A DNA stretch of 64,000 nt from NCBI RefSeq assembly GCF_030272615.1, contig NC_081408.1, forward strand, positions 61,872,614-61,936,613. The letters run 5' to 3'. This document shows, in pieces, positions 1 through 10,705 of this stretch. The stretch is from Cryptomeria japonica (taxonomy: Eukaryota > Streptophyta > Pinopsida > Cupressales > Cupressaceae). A program made the position numbers and the translations under genes. The first letter of the stretch is position 1. Every line of letters starts with the position of its first letter. Below the pieces are notes generated by a model, which saw only the letters and a list, made by a program, of their open reading frames with translations, ran no database searches and was not told the origin of the DNA.

Positions 1-1
1 T

Positions 2-1328
2 CTCATGACTAAGTCTAATCTTATGAATGTAGAAATACATAATGTTGAAGTCAGAGATACTTCAGTCACTAGCATTGAAAGGCAACCTTGGTACTCAGAG
101 ATAGTCAGATTCCTAAGAGATGCTGCATTCTTAGAAGGAATGACACATAATCAGAAAAGAACTCTGAAACTCAAGTCCCAAAAATATGTGCTCATTCAAG
201 GTGATCTATTCTAGAGAAAAAGAGATGGAGAATTACTAATGTGTTTGGATGAATTCCAGGCTAAACGGGTATTGACTGAAATACATGATGGAGTATGTGG
301 GGGTCATTACTTTGCTAAGACAACTGCTGGTAAGATAATCTGGGCTGGATACTTTTGGCCTACCTTATTCAAAGATGCTCATGCATATGTCCAGAAGTGT
401 GACCCATATTAGAAGTTTTCATCCAAGCTAAAGTATGAAGGAGCCTTACCCCTAAATCAAGTCTCTATGGAAGCTCCTTTTGTCTAGTGGGGCATTGATT
501 TTATTGGAGAGATTGTTGAGAGGTCAGGGAGAGGTCATAGATGGATCATAGTAGCCACTAACTATTTCACAAAATGGATAGAAGCTATTCCTACAAGAAG
601 AGCTACAAGTAAGGTTGTCATTGATTTCCTGATGGATAATGTAATAACTAGGTTTGGAACACCTGCTAAATTGGTAATGGACAATGCCATGAGTTTTAGA
701 TTGGAAGAGTTTGTAGGATATTGTACCAGTCATGGAATACTCATGTCTTACTCTTCACCTTATCACCCTCAGGGGAATGGACAAGCAGAATCCAGACATC
801 ATCAAGAAAATCCTAGAAGAAAATAAAATATCTTGGGATCAAAAATTGAAGTTAGCTTTGTGGGCAGATAGAATAACAGTCAAAAAGGCCATTGGAATGT
901 CACCTTTTGAATTGGTTTATGGTACCCATGTTAGATTGCCAGTGAATAATATTCTTTCGGTTTATAAATTCTTGCAAGATGAGGATATGGAGTTATCTGA
1001 ACCAATGGAAAATAGAATGATCCAGATTGTGGAGGTGGAAGAGCTTAGGACTTTGGCTCATAAGAAAAATCAGAAGATCTAATTGCAGTCCAAATACCTT
1101 TTTGATAAAAGGACATCATTAAGGAAGTTTCAAATTGATGACATTGTTCTTTAGTGGAATGCAAAAGGATAGGACAAGGGGAAGCATAGAAAATTTGAAT
1201 CATTATGGATTGGCCCTTTTGTGGTCTGTGACTTAAATGTTAAGGATTCATATTTTCTAAAGAATATGAATGATGAAATACAGGAATTTCCAGTGCATGG
1301 ACAATTCCTGAAACATTATTTCTCTTGA
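2..1328 (+). pseudogene. G1: 3' end of Ty3/gypsy pol (integrase), decayed
   Basis: This is the C-terminal part of a gypsy polyprotein; the window opens inside it. Integrase joins retrotransposon DNA to the nuclear genome. The zinc-binding segment has H-DGVCGG-H near 280-310 and a first Cys at about 397, but the second Cys is Tyr (TAT, about 406). The catalytic triad is visible: Asp in WGIDFIG (497-499), Asp in VMDN (680-682) and Glu in QGNGQAE (788-790). The frame shifts near 795-800 and continues in the third frame to a TGA at 1326-1328, with a KFESLWIGPF tail typical of gypsy integrase ends. In-frame stops are TAG (212, about 409, about 485 and two near 1150) plus one TAA (1080). Several TAG sites fall where relatives have Gln. 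RT and RNase H would lie off-window to the left. Identification is firm; the exact gypsy lineage is not. Confidence 0.9.
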
Positions 1329-3634
1329 TGTCCATGCACAGTAGGTCCTTTGTTTGTACATATTTTGTTTCTTTCTTGTTTTTCTATTTGGGTCTGTGTT
1401 TTGGTATGTTTCTCCAAAGTTTCTGAGTTTTCTTGTGTTGACCTTGCGATCAACCATCCCCACTCAAAGCCACTGTTATCACTATTTAAAAATGGGTTTT
1501 CCTTTCCCATAATTGGCTAAGTTTTTGAAACTTTGAATTAGACACACTATCAATTGCTTCAGTTGTGTGTTAGGTCCTAGGGGTTTAGGGTTTTAATTTT
1601 AAATCTTTCAATGTTTTATCAAAAAACCCTCTGTTTTCTATTTCTTTGTTACTTTATCCACTTAAGTAATGGGTCTCAGGGTTGTAGGAAGTGTCCCCCC
1701 TTGTCATTTGCCTAGGCAGACATTTGAATTAATCATAAAATCTTACGCCTTATGTATTTTCTTCCTAATGTTGTCAGGCCCAGTAAGTTGTGCGCAATTC
1801 TCAAGTAGATCTATGGTTTTTGCTATTTCGTTAGGCGAAGTTGCGCATTGTTTAAGACTCTTGAAATGGTGAAAGGGAGAAGCGTTCTAAATGGCACTTT
1901 TGGTCCAGATTAAAGAGGCTTCATCTCTTCCAAGATCCAATGACTGACGTTATTTCATAGCCAGAACTTGCAAGTGAAATACCTTTCACGAAATGGTGAA
2001 AGTGTCTAGTGGGACCCTGCATGTGAAGATCTTCTAAGTGACTAAAAGGTGATCAAGTCCAATCTGATTTGATGGTTTGCACTATTTCATAGAATGAAAA
2101 TGCTCGACAGTTATCTTTCATGAAGTGGCAAAATGATGTGGCACTCCAAGAAGACAGTCTAGCTGGTCTAGAGAGTGAGTAAGATGGTGGCACATGGCAG
2201 AGGCCACAATAGTCAGCAAGGTGGGTCTAAGGGTTAAAAGAAGGTGGGTCCTAGAGGTGAGTCATGCCACGGGATAAGAGGTGACCTAGCAGATACAGGT
2301 GGCAAGGAAAAGGTGGAACCCAATGTTTTCTCTCAGCAAATGAAAGACTGACATGTTAGCTTTGAAAGTGACTAGATGCCAGGTGTTTGAGGTTGAGTTG
2401 AAGGGCCCACATCTATTGGAGTCAGTTCAGATTGTTAAGCATCGAGCAAGTCAAAAATAATCTAACGGCCCGCGTGAATTCGCAAGGGTAAGATGTTCAT
2501 GCTTTATGCCTTGCAAAATGGCAAAAAGGTTTTTTGGCCGTAAAGATAGATAAGGAATGAGGTTAAAGGAGGATCAAATTCATTTTGATCCAACGGCTGG
2601 TGTTATTTCGTAGTTACAAAGTGCTTGAAGGATATGATTCATGAAATAGTGAAAAGAAGAAAAGGTATATAGGTGTCATGCTAGATGGTGACATGTCCAT
2701 GGACATGTGGTTTCAGAAGAAGTTGAGGGCCCGCCAAGGTGTAACCGGTAGTAAAAGGGAGAGACACGTGGCTGATGTTGAACTAGGCTTGAACGGTTTT
2801 CTAAAACCAATGGTTGAGTGCCACATAGTAGCCAGTAACCAATGAAAAGGCGGCGTAAGTAAAGAATGCATAAAGGTTTTCCCTTAAAGGATGGTCATCT
2901 CCAATCTAATCCAATGCCTCGCATTGTTTTGTGGCTCAAAGTTGAAATTTGTTTAAGCTTTGCGAAATAGTGAAAGATCGCTAGCAGTCAAGGTAAAGGC
3001 GCGGTTAATGAAGATGTCGACGGTTTCGGTAAGAGTTAAACACCAAGCAGTTAGGATTCCATCGAATGTCTGGCACAAATTTGCTAAGGAGAAGTGCTCA
3101 AAAGATAAAGTCTGTGAAATGGAAAAAAGGAGGTGGGGCCCATCATGAAGGCAAGACTGTTAAGTCAGTGTAACGGCCGATCAAGTTTCTTTTGATCAGA
3201 TGGTTTGCATGATTTTGTTTAACAAAATTGCTTGAAGGTTATGCTTCACAAAATAATGAAAGAGTGAAAGGAAAGAATTGCAGGAATGTTGTGACCCGTT
3301 GCAGTGAAAATTTGAATTCTCTCAGGAATTCAATTCGGAAGGGACGGTCAAAGCATGCATAATCAATGTCGCAGTTAAGACCCTGGGTACCATATATGAT
3401 CTCCTGTCGATTGAGTAAAGGTATCATTCAAAAGAATTGTTGCAGAAGAGCAGATACAGACCTATTGTCTTCAAATATAGAGCAAGTCAATTTAGTTGCA
3501 GAAAGGATACCTTCGAGCTAAAATCAGGTTTTCTTGTACTCTTGTGTGGCAATTTCTTTGTGGTGTTTTAATTAAGGTCTTGATTTATCACTGAACCATT
3601 TGGGAGTAGTATTTTAAATGCTTTCATTTTCAAA
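1329..3634 (+). repeat. G1: spacer between pol and downstream ORF, with degenerate ~80-bp repeats
   Basis: No coding region is supported over these 2.3 kb. The stretch contains about seven diverged copies of a unit of roughly 80 bp, near 1790-1875, 1925-2000, 2050-2135, 2455-2530, 2575-2660, 2890-2970 and 3175-3262. A full copy reads: a 'gatccaacggctgg'-like start, a TATTTCGTAG-like word, about 30 variable bases, then a word close to GCGAAATAGTGAAAG. The two words form a loose inverted pair (ATTTCG...CGAAAT). Copies differ by many transitions. Origin and role are unknown; the spacer could hold the promoter and leader of the ORF that follows. Confidence 0.6.
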
Positions 3635-6600
3635 ATGGCACCTAAGAGAGAATTTTCTGGGAAAGTTAATTATCAAGAGAGGGCCATTTGTGATGATTTT
3701 CTTGAGGAGTTGACGTTGTCAACTAATCAGGCATCAAAAGTAAACGAATTAGTGCCTAGAACTCCTCGCTTGAAAATAGGAGAAGGGTTGTATGATAAGG
3801 GTAATTGGTTGAGAGATCCACAGGTTGGCTTGTTTGGGTTGGGTTTATTAAAAGTTGGATTCAGAATGAGAAATTCTCCAGCCCCACAGAATAGCATTTG
3901 GGAGTTAGATGTACGGAAGTTGGTAGTTCCAGGAGTATTCATGGACATGGATCTATTGACTCAAATTGCACATAATTATGATCCAGTCACAAGAAGAATT
4001 AGAGACATAAATGGGAAAGACCTTATTGAAATCAATAATGAAGAGTTCAGAAGTGCTTCTGGGCTCAATGAGTTTACAAATTTTCTGCAACCCATTAACT
4101 TCAAGTCATTAGCTGAAGTATACGGTGCACAGAGGAACCACCTTAGGAGTGGGCCTCTTAAGGATTTTTTTGTGAAGATAGGTGGGTTGACAGTTGTAGG
4201 ACCAAACATTGAAGAGCCCTTCTCATTGAATCTATTCACCCTTAGGGCTAAGGGAATGTATTGGTCACTTTGCCAGATTTTGGGAGAAGATGCTGAGGCA
4301 AATATGCCCAATCACTACTTGCTAATGATTTCTCAGATTTTGAATCCTTCCCTTGTAGTAACATTTGACTATGCTTCTTTCATTACTGATGCTATCCATG
4401 GAGGGTTGATAGGAATAAAAAATGGGAAGGTGGATAGGCCTTTCAGATGGTATTCACTCCTCATGCATCTATTTTTGCTCAAAGGTGGTGATTACTTTGC
4501 AAGTGGACTGGACCTCATAAAAGAGAAAGAGGGAGAAAAGATGTCAGTACAACTATGGAGTACTATGTTGTCATGGGACAGAGAGGATGCCAGTTTCTTA
4601 AAATTTGATAAATATTTTGCATCAAAGATTAGGACTCTCATCTACTCAGAAAAACCAAGAATCCCCAAGGTTCTTTAGGAATTTGTCAGACCAAAGGAAT
4701 TTGCAAAGAGTATAAAGATTGTTCATAATTGGGGTGATATTTACTTCTACCCTGTATCCACAATTTTTTGGAGTTTTGGTTTCAAAGGCACTCCATTCGT
4801 GTTTCCCTATAAGGTCCCTCTCAAAGTGGGAATTGCAGAAGTCCTCAAATAGATTGGTAGTGTACAAGAGGCAGAGCTGACAGGCAGGGGTAAAGGGACT
4901 ATTTTCCCTACGGTTACCATAGCCCATCAATTTATAATAACCAAGGGAGGTTGGAATTTTTTTAAAGACTTTCTCAAACCTTATCATTTGTCAACTGCAA
5001 TATCCAAGTGTGCTGATCCAGAAGACTTCTTCAATGGCATGTTTGGAAAGAGAGCAGTGTGCAGAGGTAGACGCAATCAATTCTAGTTTCCTCAAGACCT
5101 CATTAGAAATGAGTTTGATCTAGATGAGCAGGAGTTGAGGAAGGAAAAATGGGTGGCTTATAAGAAAGCCTTAGACTTTGTACATCAGTTTGATGCCAGC
5201 TATGACCCATTGTCTAGCTTTTTTCCTTTCGAGGAGAAAATAAAGTTCTTAATTGTTTGCTTTGAGGATGTGATGCAGACTCTAAAAGAAAAGAGGGAGG
5301 TTGTGATTAAAAGCAACCCTGAAAAGGCAAAAATGATTCTAAGTAGGTCTACCTCCACCAGAACAATCCCTCCTGGTGACTATACATTGCACAAGAAATC
5401 TAGTTATAGTGTGCTGATGCCTACAACAAGGGAGCCCTCTACCTCCAAAGGAAAGATGAAGATACAAGATGTCATTGACATCCAAGAGAGCTCAAAGAAG
5501 AAAAGAGTTGAAAAAGAAGTACAATTTGATACACCCTTGTACTTTCCATCCCAATCCCCTATTCACATAGGAGATTAATAGGCAGCAGCTGAGCAGCTGA
5601 TATAGTTAGGCAGTTTAGGAGAAATTGCCTACACATATGATGAAGTATAGGAAGGAATGCTAGAAGAGCCCCTTGCTGCTAAAATGAACATCACTACCAA
5701 TGAACTTAAGGGCCAGTAGTGGGATCCTGAGATCAAGCAGGCCAGTGATGACTTATTGGCTGATAACAATTTTATTACCTCAGGAGCATTTATGCAGTTT
5801 GTATGGAAAGAAAATATAGACAAATACAATGCAAGATGTGAGAAGAGAAAAGGTGAGCAGTCTCACAAAGATCCAGCTCTGGTGGAGGAGGAAATAAAAC
5901 AAGAAATGATGGAAGAATTTAAGACCATCACTCCTGAGCAAGGAAGAGATATGGTGGCACAAGTTGGAGTGCTTATTCTCCCTAAGTGGGTCATAACAGA
6001 TGCCCTGGTATTGGAGGCAGTGAGGAAAGAAACCAAGCCCATGGAGGGAATCACTTTCAGCAAAGATAATGCTACACTCGTCATGTAGTCTCTCAAGAGA
6101 GATGAAAATAAGAGAAGCAAAGATACCCTAGGGTCAAGCTACCTTGGTGGAATGATAGTGAAGAGAGTGAAGAACATAGGGGTGGTAGAAGCTGCTAGCA
6201 CTATGTTAGAAACTGCAAAATTTAGTGTTGCAGTAGCAGAAAAGGAGGCCAAGGAAAAAGTAGACCTTCAAGTCAAGTTGGAGACAATTTTGAAAGCTTA
6301 TAACAGTGCTAAGGAGGAGGTAAGAGGTAAGGATAGCATCATTGCTAAGTTGCAGAGCCAGTTGAGAGGACAGTACCATCAAGGTGAGTCTTCAACACTG
6401 ATGATCTCCTCCTCTCCTGCAAGACCTCGACCTAGCAGACCCATCGTTGAGTTCCCTCCATCTCCAGCACCTTCTAGCTCCCAAATGATTGAGATTACTC
6501 CTCAAGAATTAGAGAATCTAAAACAGGCTCAGGCCTTGTATGCCAAGAAATATGAGGAAAGAGTAAGGACTACTATTTCAAGTTTTGCAGATACAATGAG

Positions 6601-7276
6601 TGCCTCACTACTATATAATAACATATGCAATATTTTGGATATGTGGAATGAGCTCAATGGAGATAAGCCCATTTTGACACATATTTTTGACAAATGGAAG
6701 CCTAGAGAGTAGGACTTGGAGCTTATTTGTGCATCTTATGATGAAGCAGGGACTAATCCTACCATCAAATCCACTTTTGACACCACCAAAGACCTAGTAT
6801 TATTAGTAGAAGGGGTGGATAATGCTGACAAGAAAATTAACTTGTACAAAAAGGAGTATGCTGATCAGGTTTTTGAGTTGCTCCAAGGAGTTTTTATTAT
6901 CCCAAATCAATTGAGGGAAAAACAAGTGTGGCTCAAGGAATTAGAGGCCAAACTATTAGCCAGAATTAGAAGAATTGTTGATTTAGATGATGCTTCCTTC
7001 TTTGTTGTGACAATTTAGGAGATAGAGAAAATAAAATCTCATTATGGTTTTCTCAATTTAGAAGTCAACAAGATGAGAAATTCCTCGAAAAGGTTGACCA
7101 AGGCTAAGACAAAAGTGATTAATTTCATGTGGCCAACTGATGATGTGTACAATGAATGGACAAGAAAATATGCCATCTAGGATGTAGAGTAGTTAGAGGG
7201 CGCTCCTAAATAGTTAGAAGAGGTTGCAACCAGACAGCAAGTAGAAGAAGCTGCAGAGGTTGAAAAGGACTTGTAA
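3635..7276 (+). pseudogene. G1: long additional ORF of unknown function, broken by amber codons
   Basis: From ATG at 3635 one reading frame runs 1213 codons to TAA at 7274-7276 with no frameshift. It is interrupted by TAG at 4676, 4850, 5084, 5579, 5603, 5648, 5717, 6086, 6710, 7016, 7178, 7190 and 7211, and by one TAA at 5576. No TGA occurs. Most of these sites read naturally as Gln (CAG to TAG). I do not recognise the family. The first 350 residues look globular (e.g. KIGGLTVVGPNIEEPFSL near residue 185 and GGLIGIKNGKVDRPFRWYSL near 250). A Ser/Pro-rich stretch follows near 6400-6480, with charged, probably coiled-coil segments around 6150-6380 and 6800-7260. No signal peptide or clear membrane helix is seen. 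It sits in sense orientation between pol and the 3' LTR, where Athila-type elements carry an env-like ORF. That position is the only hint of function. Confidence 0.75.
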
Positions 7277-8202
7277 CTATTTTTGTAAAAGGATTTGTAA
7301 CTTCTTTTGGAAAAGAAATAATTGTAACAAATTCTCCTAGGAAAGTCTGAAGCTATGTGCATCCATAATGTTATAAATGGATACCAAGACTAATAGAAGA
7401 AGCATCGCAAAGAATTGTAAGAAAACGCTACAAAAATTTATATCTGAGCTTTTCTAAGTTTAATGGAGAATATTCAAAAGTTTTTGTAATACTTTCTTGA
7501 AGAATATATCAATATATAGACCATTGGTTTTGAGTAAAAACTTTGTGTTGTCTTCAAATGTGTTTGCAATTGTTTACTATTTCATTCTGAATAATCCAGG
7601 GTTATTTTGTTTGAATAGGGTTGTAAGGCAACTTTCAGTAGATGTGTTTGCTAGCTTTTCTCTTTAGGAGGGAAATTAAATATGTGGGGATCACTTCTAC
7701 CAGTAAATTATTTTGTTTGATGAGCATAGTTTGATTTGGTATGCATAAATTCTTGTGTGCGTCAGGCATATATGGGGATTAAAAGAAGCCGAGCCAATGG
7801 GATGTGTAAAGATATTTTATTTGGGGAGTATTGTTTGAATTTAGATGACTCTATGACCTTGGATAAGACACTGGTATAGATCGAAGTTGTCTATTACATG
7901 TTTTGTAGGTCCAAATACTGAATATGAGTATAATTTGCATTCCTTTGTTTCAGTTAGTTTCAAGGTGATTAGATCCATTGGTTTTTTGGACTGGTTTGTT
8001 ATGGATTTATCTTTTGAAAGTGTGAATTTAGTTAACAAAGGTATACTCGCCTGGACCCTGAGTATGTCCGAAGTGTAGAAGGTTAAATCAAACCTTGTCA
8101 TATGTTGTCTTAAGAGTTTCCTTCCCTTTAATATCTCTTCTGCATAGAGTTTAATCATTTTATTATAAGGATGTTGAAGTGAATCAGATTTTGAAGACAA
8201 CA
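7272..8202 (+). repeat. G1: 3' LTR region (right edge firm, left edge uncertain)
   Basis: The right edge is well supported: the sequence ends TGAAGACAACA at 8192-8202, and the next base begins DNA that also occurs at the end of the T2 3' LTR (24695 onward). Two left edges are possible. TGTTGTCTTCA at 7546-7556 is a perfect 11-bp inverted match to the right end, giving a 657-bp LTR. Alternatively TGTAAC at 7272 follows a purine-rich run, giving 931 bp and placing a TATAAATG word (about 7370) inside the LTR. The 5' LTR is off-window, so I cannot decide. Short ORFs here on both strands have no family signature and are left out. Confidence 0.6.
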
Positions 8203-8272
8203 ATTTCCATTGTATTTTGTGAAACTAACTTATTACAGGTAACATTCTAAGGATGAAATTCAAGCTCACACA
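8203..8272 (+). repeat. T2: 70-bp remnant of 5' LTR
   Basis: These 70 bases match 24695-24764, the last 70 bases of the T2 3' LTR, with one C/T difference. They end CTCACACA and are followed by the T2 primer site. The rest of this LTR must lie left of G1, which inserted at the 8202/8203 junction. The first five bases (ATTTC) should be one half of the G1 target duplication. Confidence 0.85.
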
Positions 8273-8275
8273 TTT

Positions 8276-8293
8276 TGGCACCAACCATGGGCT
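8276..8293 (+). other. T2: primer binding site (PBS)
   Basis: TGGCACCAACCATGGGC begins three bases after the LTR end. Its spacing and sequence pattern match the T3 site (TGGTGCCCACTGTGGGG at 42569). A site of this kind pairs with the 3' end of a host tRNA to start minus-strand DNA synthesis. I did not assign the tRNA. Confidence 0.7.
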
Positions 8294-8376
8294 GGACCTC
8301 GCATATACTTTTAAAAATCTCAAAAAAAAAAAATTAGCATATTTGTAATGCAGATTGACGCATATGTCAATTTTGA

Positions 8377-8595
8377 TAGTGCTTTTGCATTGTAGGTTAG
8401 CACTTTTGCATCATAGGTTAGCACATATATCATGTAGGTTAGCGCTTTTGTTAGAAAATCATTTACACAATAGGTTAGTGTATATGTCATGCAGTTTAGC
8501 ACTTTTGTCTAAAGATTAGCGCTTTTGTAACGCAGGTTAGTGATTTTGTAATGCAGGTTAGTGCTTTTGAATCGTAGGATAGCGCATTTGACAAA
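8377..8595 (+). repeat. T2: 21-bp-phased TAGYRC array in the sense leader
   Basis: TAG-initial cores start at 8377, 8398, 8419, 8440, 8476, 8497, 8517, 8538, 8559 and 8580. Most spacings are exactly 21; the exceptions are one of 36 and one of 20. The typical unit is GGTTAGCGCTTTTG followed by a short tail such as TAATGCA. The leftmost copies are preceded by weaker ones from about 8336. The reverse complement of the same core forms a second array at 22759-23046. Confidence 0.85.
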
Positions 8596-10705
8596 AAGTT
8601 TGTAACCAATTTGAAATTAGGTTTGTGGAAGCCCACCTATGGTTTTTCACTAACTTTTAACTATTTTGCAGATTTCTAACAGTTTCTTGCAAGTTTGGAG
8701 AAGATAATTTAGGATTTGGTGATTTCTTTCCTAGCTTTTTCAAAGTTGGTTAAAAAGAACTCATATTTCCTCTTGGGTAAAAAGAACTTCATTTTCAAAC
8801 TTGGTGTTCTAAAAAGTACCTCACTTGTTTTTGAGCTCTAAATATAATCACATTTGCAAGGTAAAGAGAACAACAAATCAAACATTTACTTTCTTGCAAA
8901 GTTAGGATTCAGACTTCAAATTTTGGGCTCTAGAAAGAACAACAATCTTTTATTTTCTTGGAAAGGAAAAATGCACAATCAATCTTATATTATGCAAGTT
9001 AAAAAGAACAATCAACTTGTCTATTCTTACGAAGCAAGTTACTTTTTTGCAACGATTTTCATTTTGTTGACCAAGATTTCCAAGTCCTAGTTTAGAAAAT
9101 CATTTGCTATATGGGGCTAAAATAAACACCATGCTTGTTGGAGCAAAATCTTTAAGTAGAGGATAGATCACATTGCTATGGAAAGATAAAAAGAATGCTT
9201 GTATTCTGTGTCTCGAAAGTGGTAGGTATATGCTCTCCCCTTAATTGGGTGATCAAAAAGCCAAACCCACTCTTTTATGCTTTCTTTACTTTCAAGCAAT
9301 TAATCCATTAGAGGGCCTGCCTTCCCGAGCTCCCTTGAGGGGGCCAGTGAGAGGGGAACGACCTAAAGTGGAAACGGGCTAATACCGAGTCCTTCCAATC
9401 TACTTTAAATAAATCATGTTTGAGATGAAAGTTCAAACAACATGTGTTGATAAGTTTATACTGAGACTATGTTTCCCCATAAACCCTATGGAGCGTAACC
9501 TCTATAGGCTGGGAACCTTCTATATTTACATAGCTGAAAGTGCTGCATGTATGGCTACATGACCAGAAGCCTTTACTAAAAACTATTTGTACTAGTTGCC
9601 AAAAACCTTGTAGTTGTTGGTGCAGGAGGTCAGACCTCTGAAGCGGGTCACACACATACGGTTCCTAGTAGAGATATAAAGTTTACCATGAGGAGATTTC
9701 ATGGGAACTGGTGCTTGGCTGCCCCGAAGAAGTAAGTGCCAAGGGTGGAGCCAGTGGGGTCAAGCATATAAATATCTTCTTTGAATAGCGTAGCGTCAAG
9801 GGAAACTCCATGTGAGATTCAACAACTATTGTCTCAGCCTACAATAGGGATTTGTACTTGCTTGTGCTTTTAATTTATTAAAAATTGTGTCTTCTATGTC
9901 TATAACATGTTCCAAATAGTCAAAAATTGAAGAAAATTATCATCTACAAGCAATCAAAAATCAACAAATTTTTGAAAAGTGTGATCAAAAGGATAAAACA
10001 AAAAGCATTCCAACACTTGAAGCACCAACTCAAAATCAAAGTATCAAAACATTAAAATATTAAAATAATCCTTGAAGTAGGTTTGTCTCTAAACCATCAC
10101 ATATTTTCATGATAGCTCAAAACAACTAGGTTGCTAATCCTATAGGTTATTCCCAAAAGGTTCTATAAACATCAACATTTAGCAAACTATTGATTCAAAC
10201 ATCTTAAGTGCAAAAATCAACATCCTTGTCAAGACTCTCATTAGGATAATCAAATCCTCTATCACGAAGCTTGATCAATCTATACTAGGTTCCTAATCTT
10301 GGATATATCTTTCCTATTTTGAACATAGGTTACATCAAAACCAAAATTGCACCAACATTGGAATCAAACTTGTAAACTGTCAAATGCTTATATGACTTTT
10401 AAGTATCACCTTAAGAAAAGGAAACCCAGTTACAAAGATACTCAGAAGAGAATAATATTCTTGTATATCAATCGCAAGATCTTATTGAAACATAGGACAT
10501 TCCTACATCATTTTCATCACTACTTATGTGGCTGCGGTACAGAATTTGACGGTGAAACTCTACAAAGACGTGCTTTTCAACAAAGAGACACTTTATCCCA
10601 ATGAACAAACAAAAGTGGTAAGATCAATAAAGCATATCTTCCTAAACCAATAATCATCTATTGACCTTGTCCTTGGGAATTTTTTGACAACTTTGAGATA
10701 AACAC
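8596..10705 (+). other. T2: untranslated leader before gag
   Basis: No gene is supported here. Two blocks resemble the T3 leader. The first is a short acceptor-like segment at about 8661-8693 (TTTTGCAG, then TTCTAACAGTTTCTTGCA), matching T3 about 43165-43200. The second is a longer block at about 9205-9860 that opens TCTCGAAAGTGGTAGG and includes GCCTGCCTTCCCGAG and AGGGGAACGACCTAA, matching T3 about 43425-43990. Conservation in otherwise diverged leaders suggests an RNA function such as packaging or translation control; that is inference. Small ORFs (e.g. 8854-9090, 10347-10604) have no family signature. Confidence 0.6.

Noticed and set aside
1669-1872. 67-codon plus-strand ORF with a hydrophobic segment
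   Set aside because: Isolated, overlaps the spacer repeat and has no homologue I recognise; length is within chance in AT-rich DNA.
3635-7276. Use of an alternative genetic code (TAG = Gln)
   Set aside because: Neighbouring elements carry TAA and TGA stops as well, all explained by C-to-T or G-to-A change; nuclear plant DNA uses the standard code.
8336-8595. CRISPR-like short regularly spaced repeats
   Set aside because: The 21-bp units have no separate spacers of constant length with identical repeats, there are no cas genes, and the host is a plant retrotransposon.
9205-9860. Possible tRNA or rRNA fragment in the conserved leader block
   Set aside because: Words such as GGGAACGACC look RNA-like, but I could not fold a cloverleaf or match an rRNA helix by eye.
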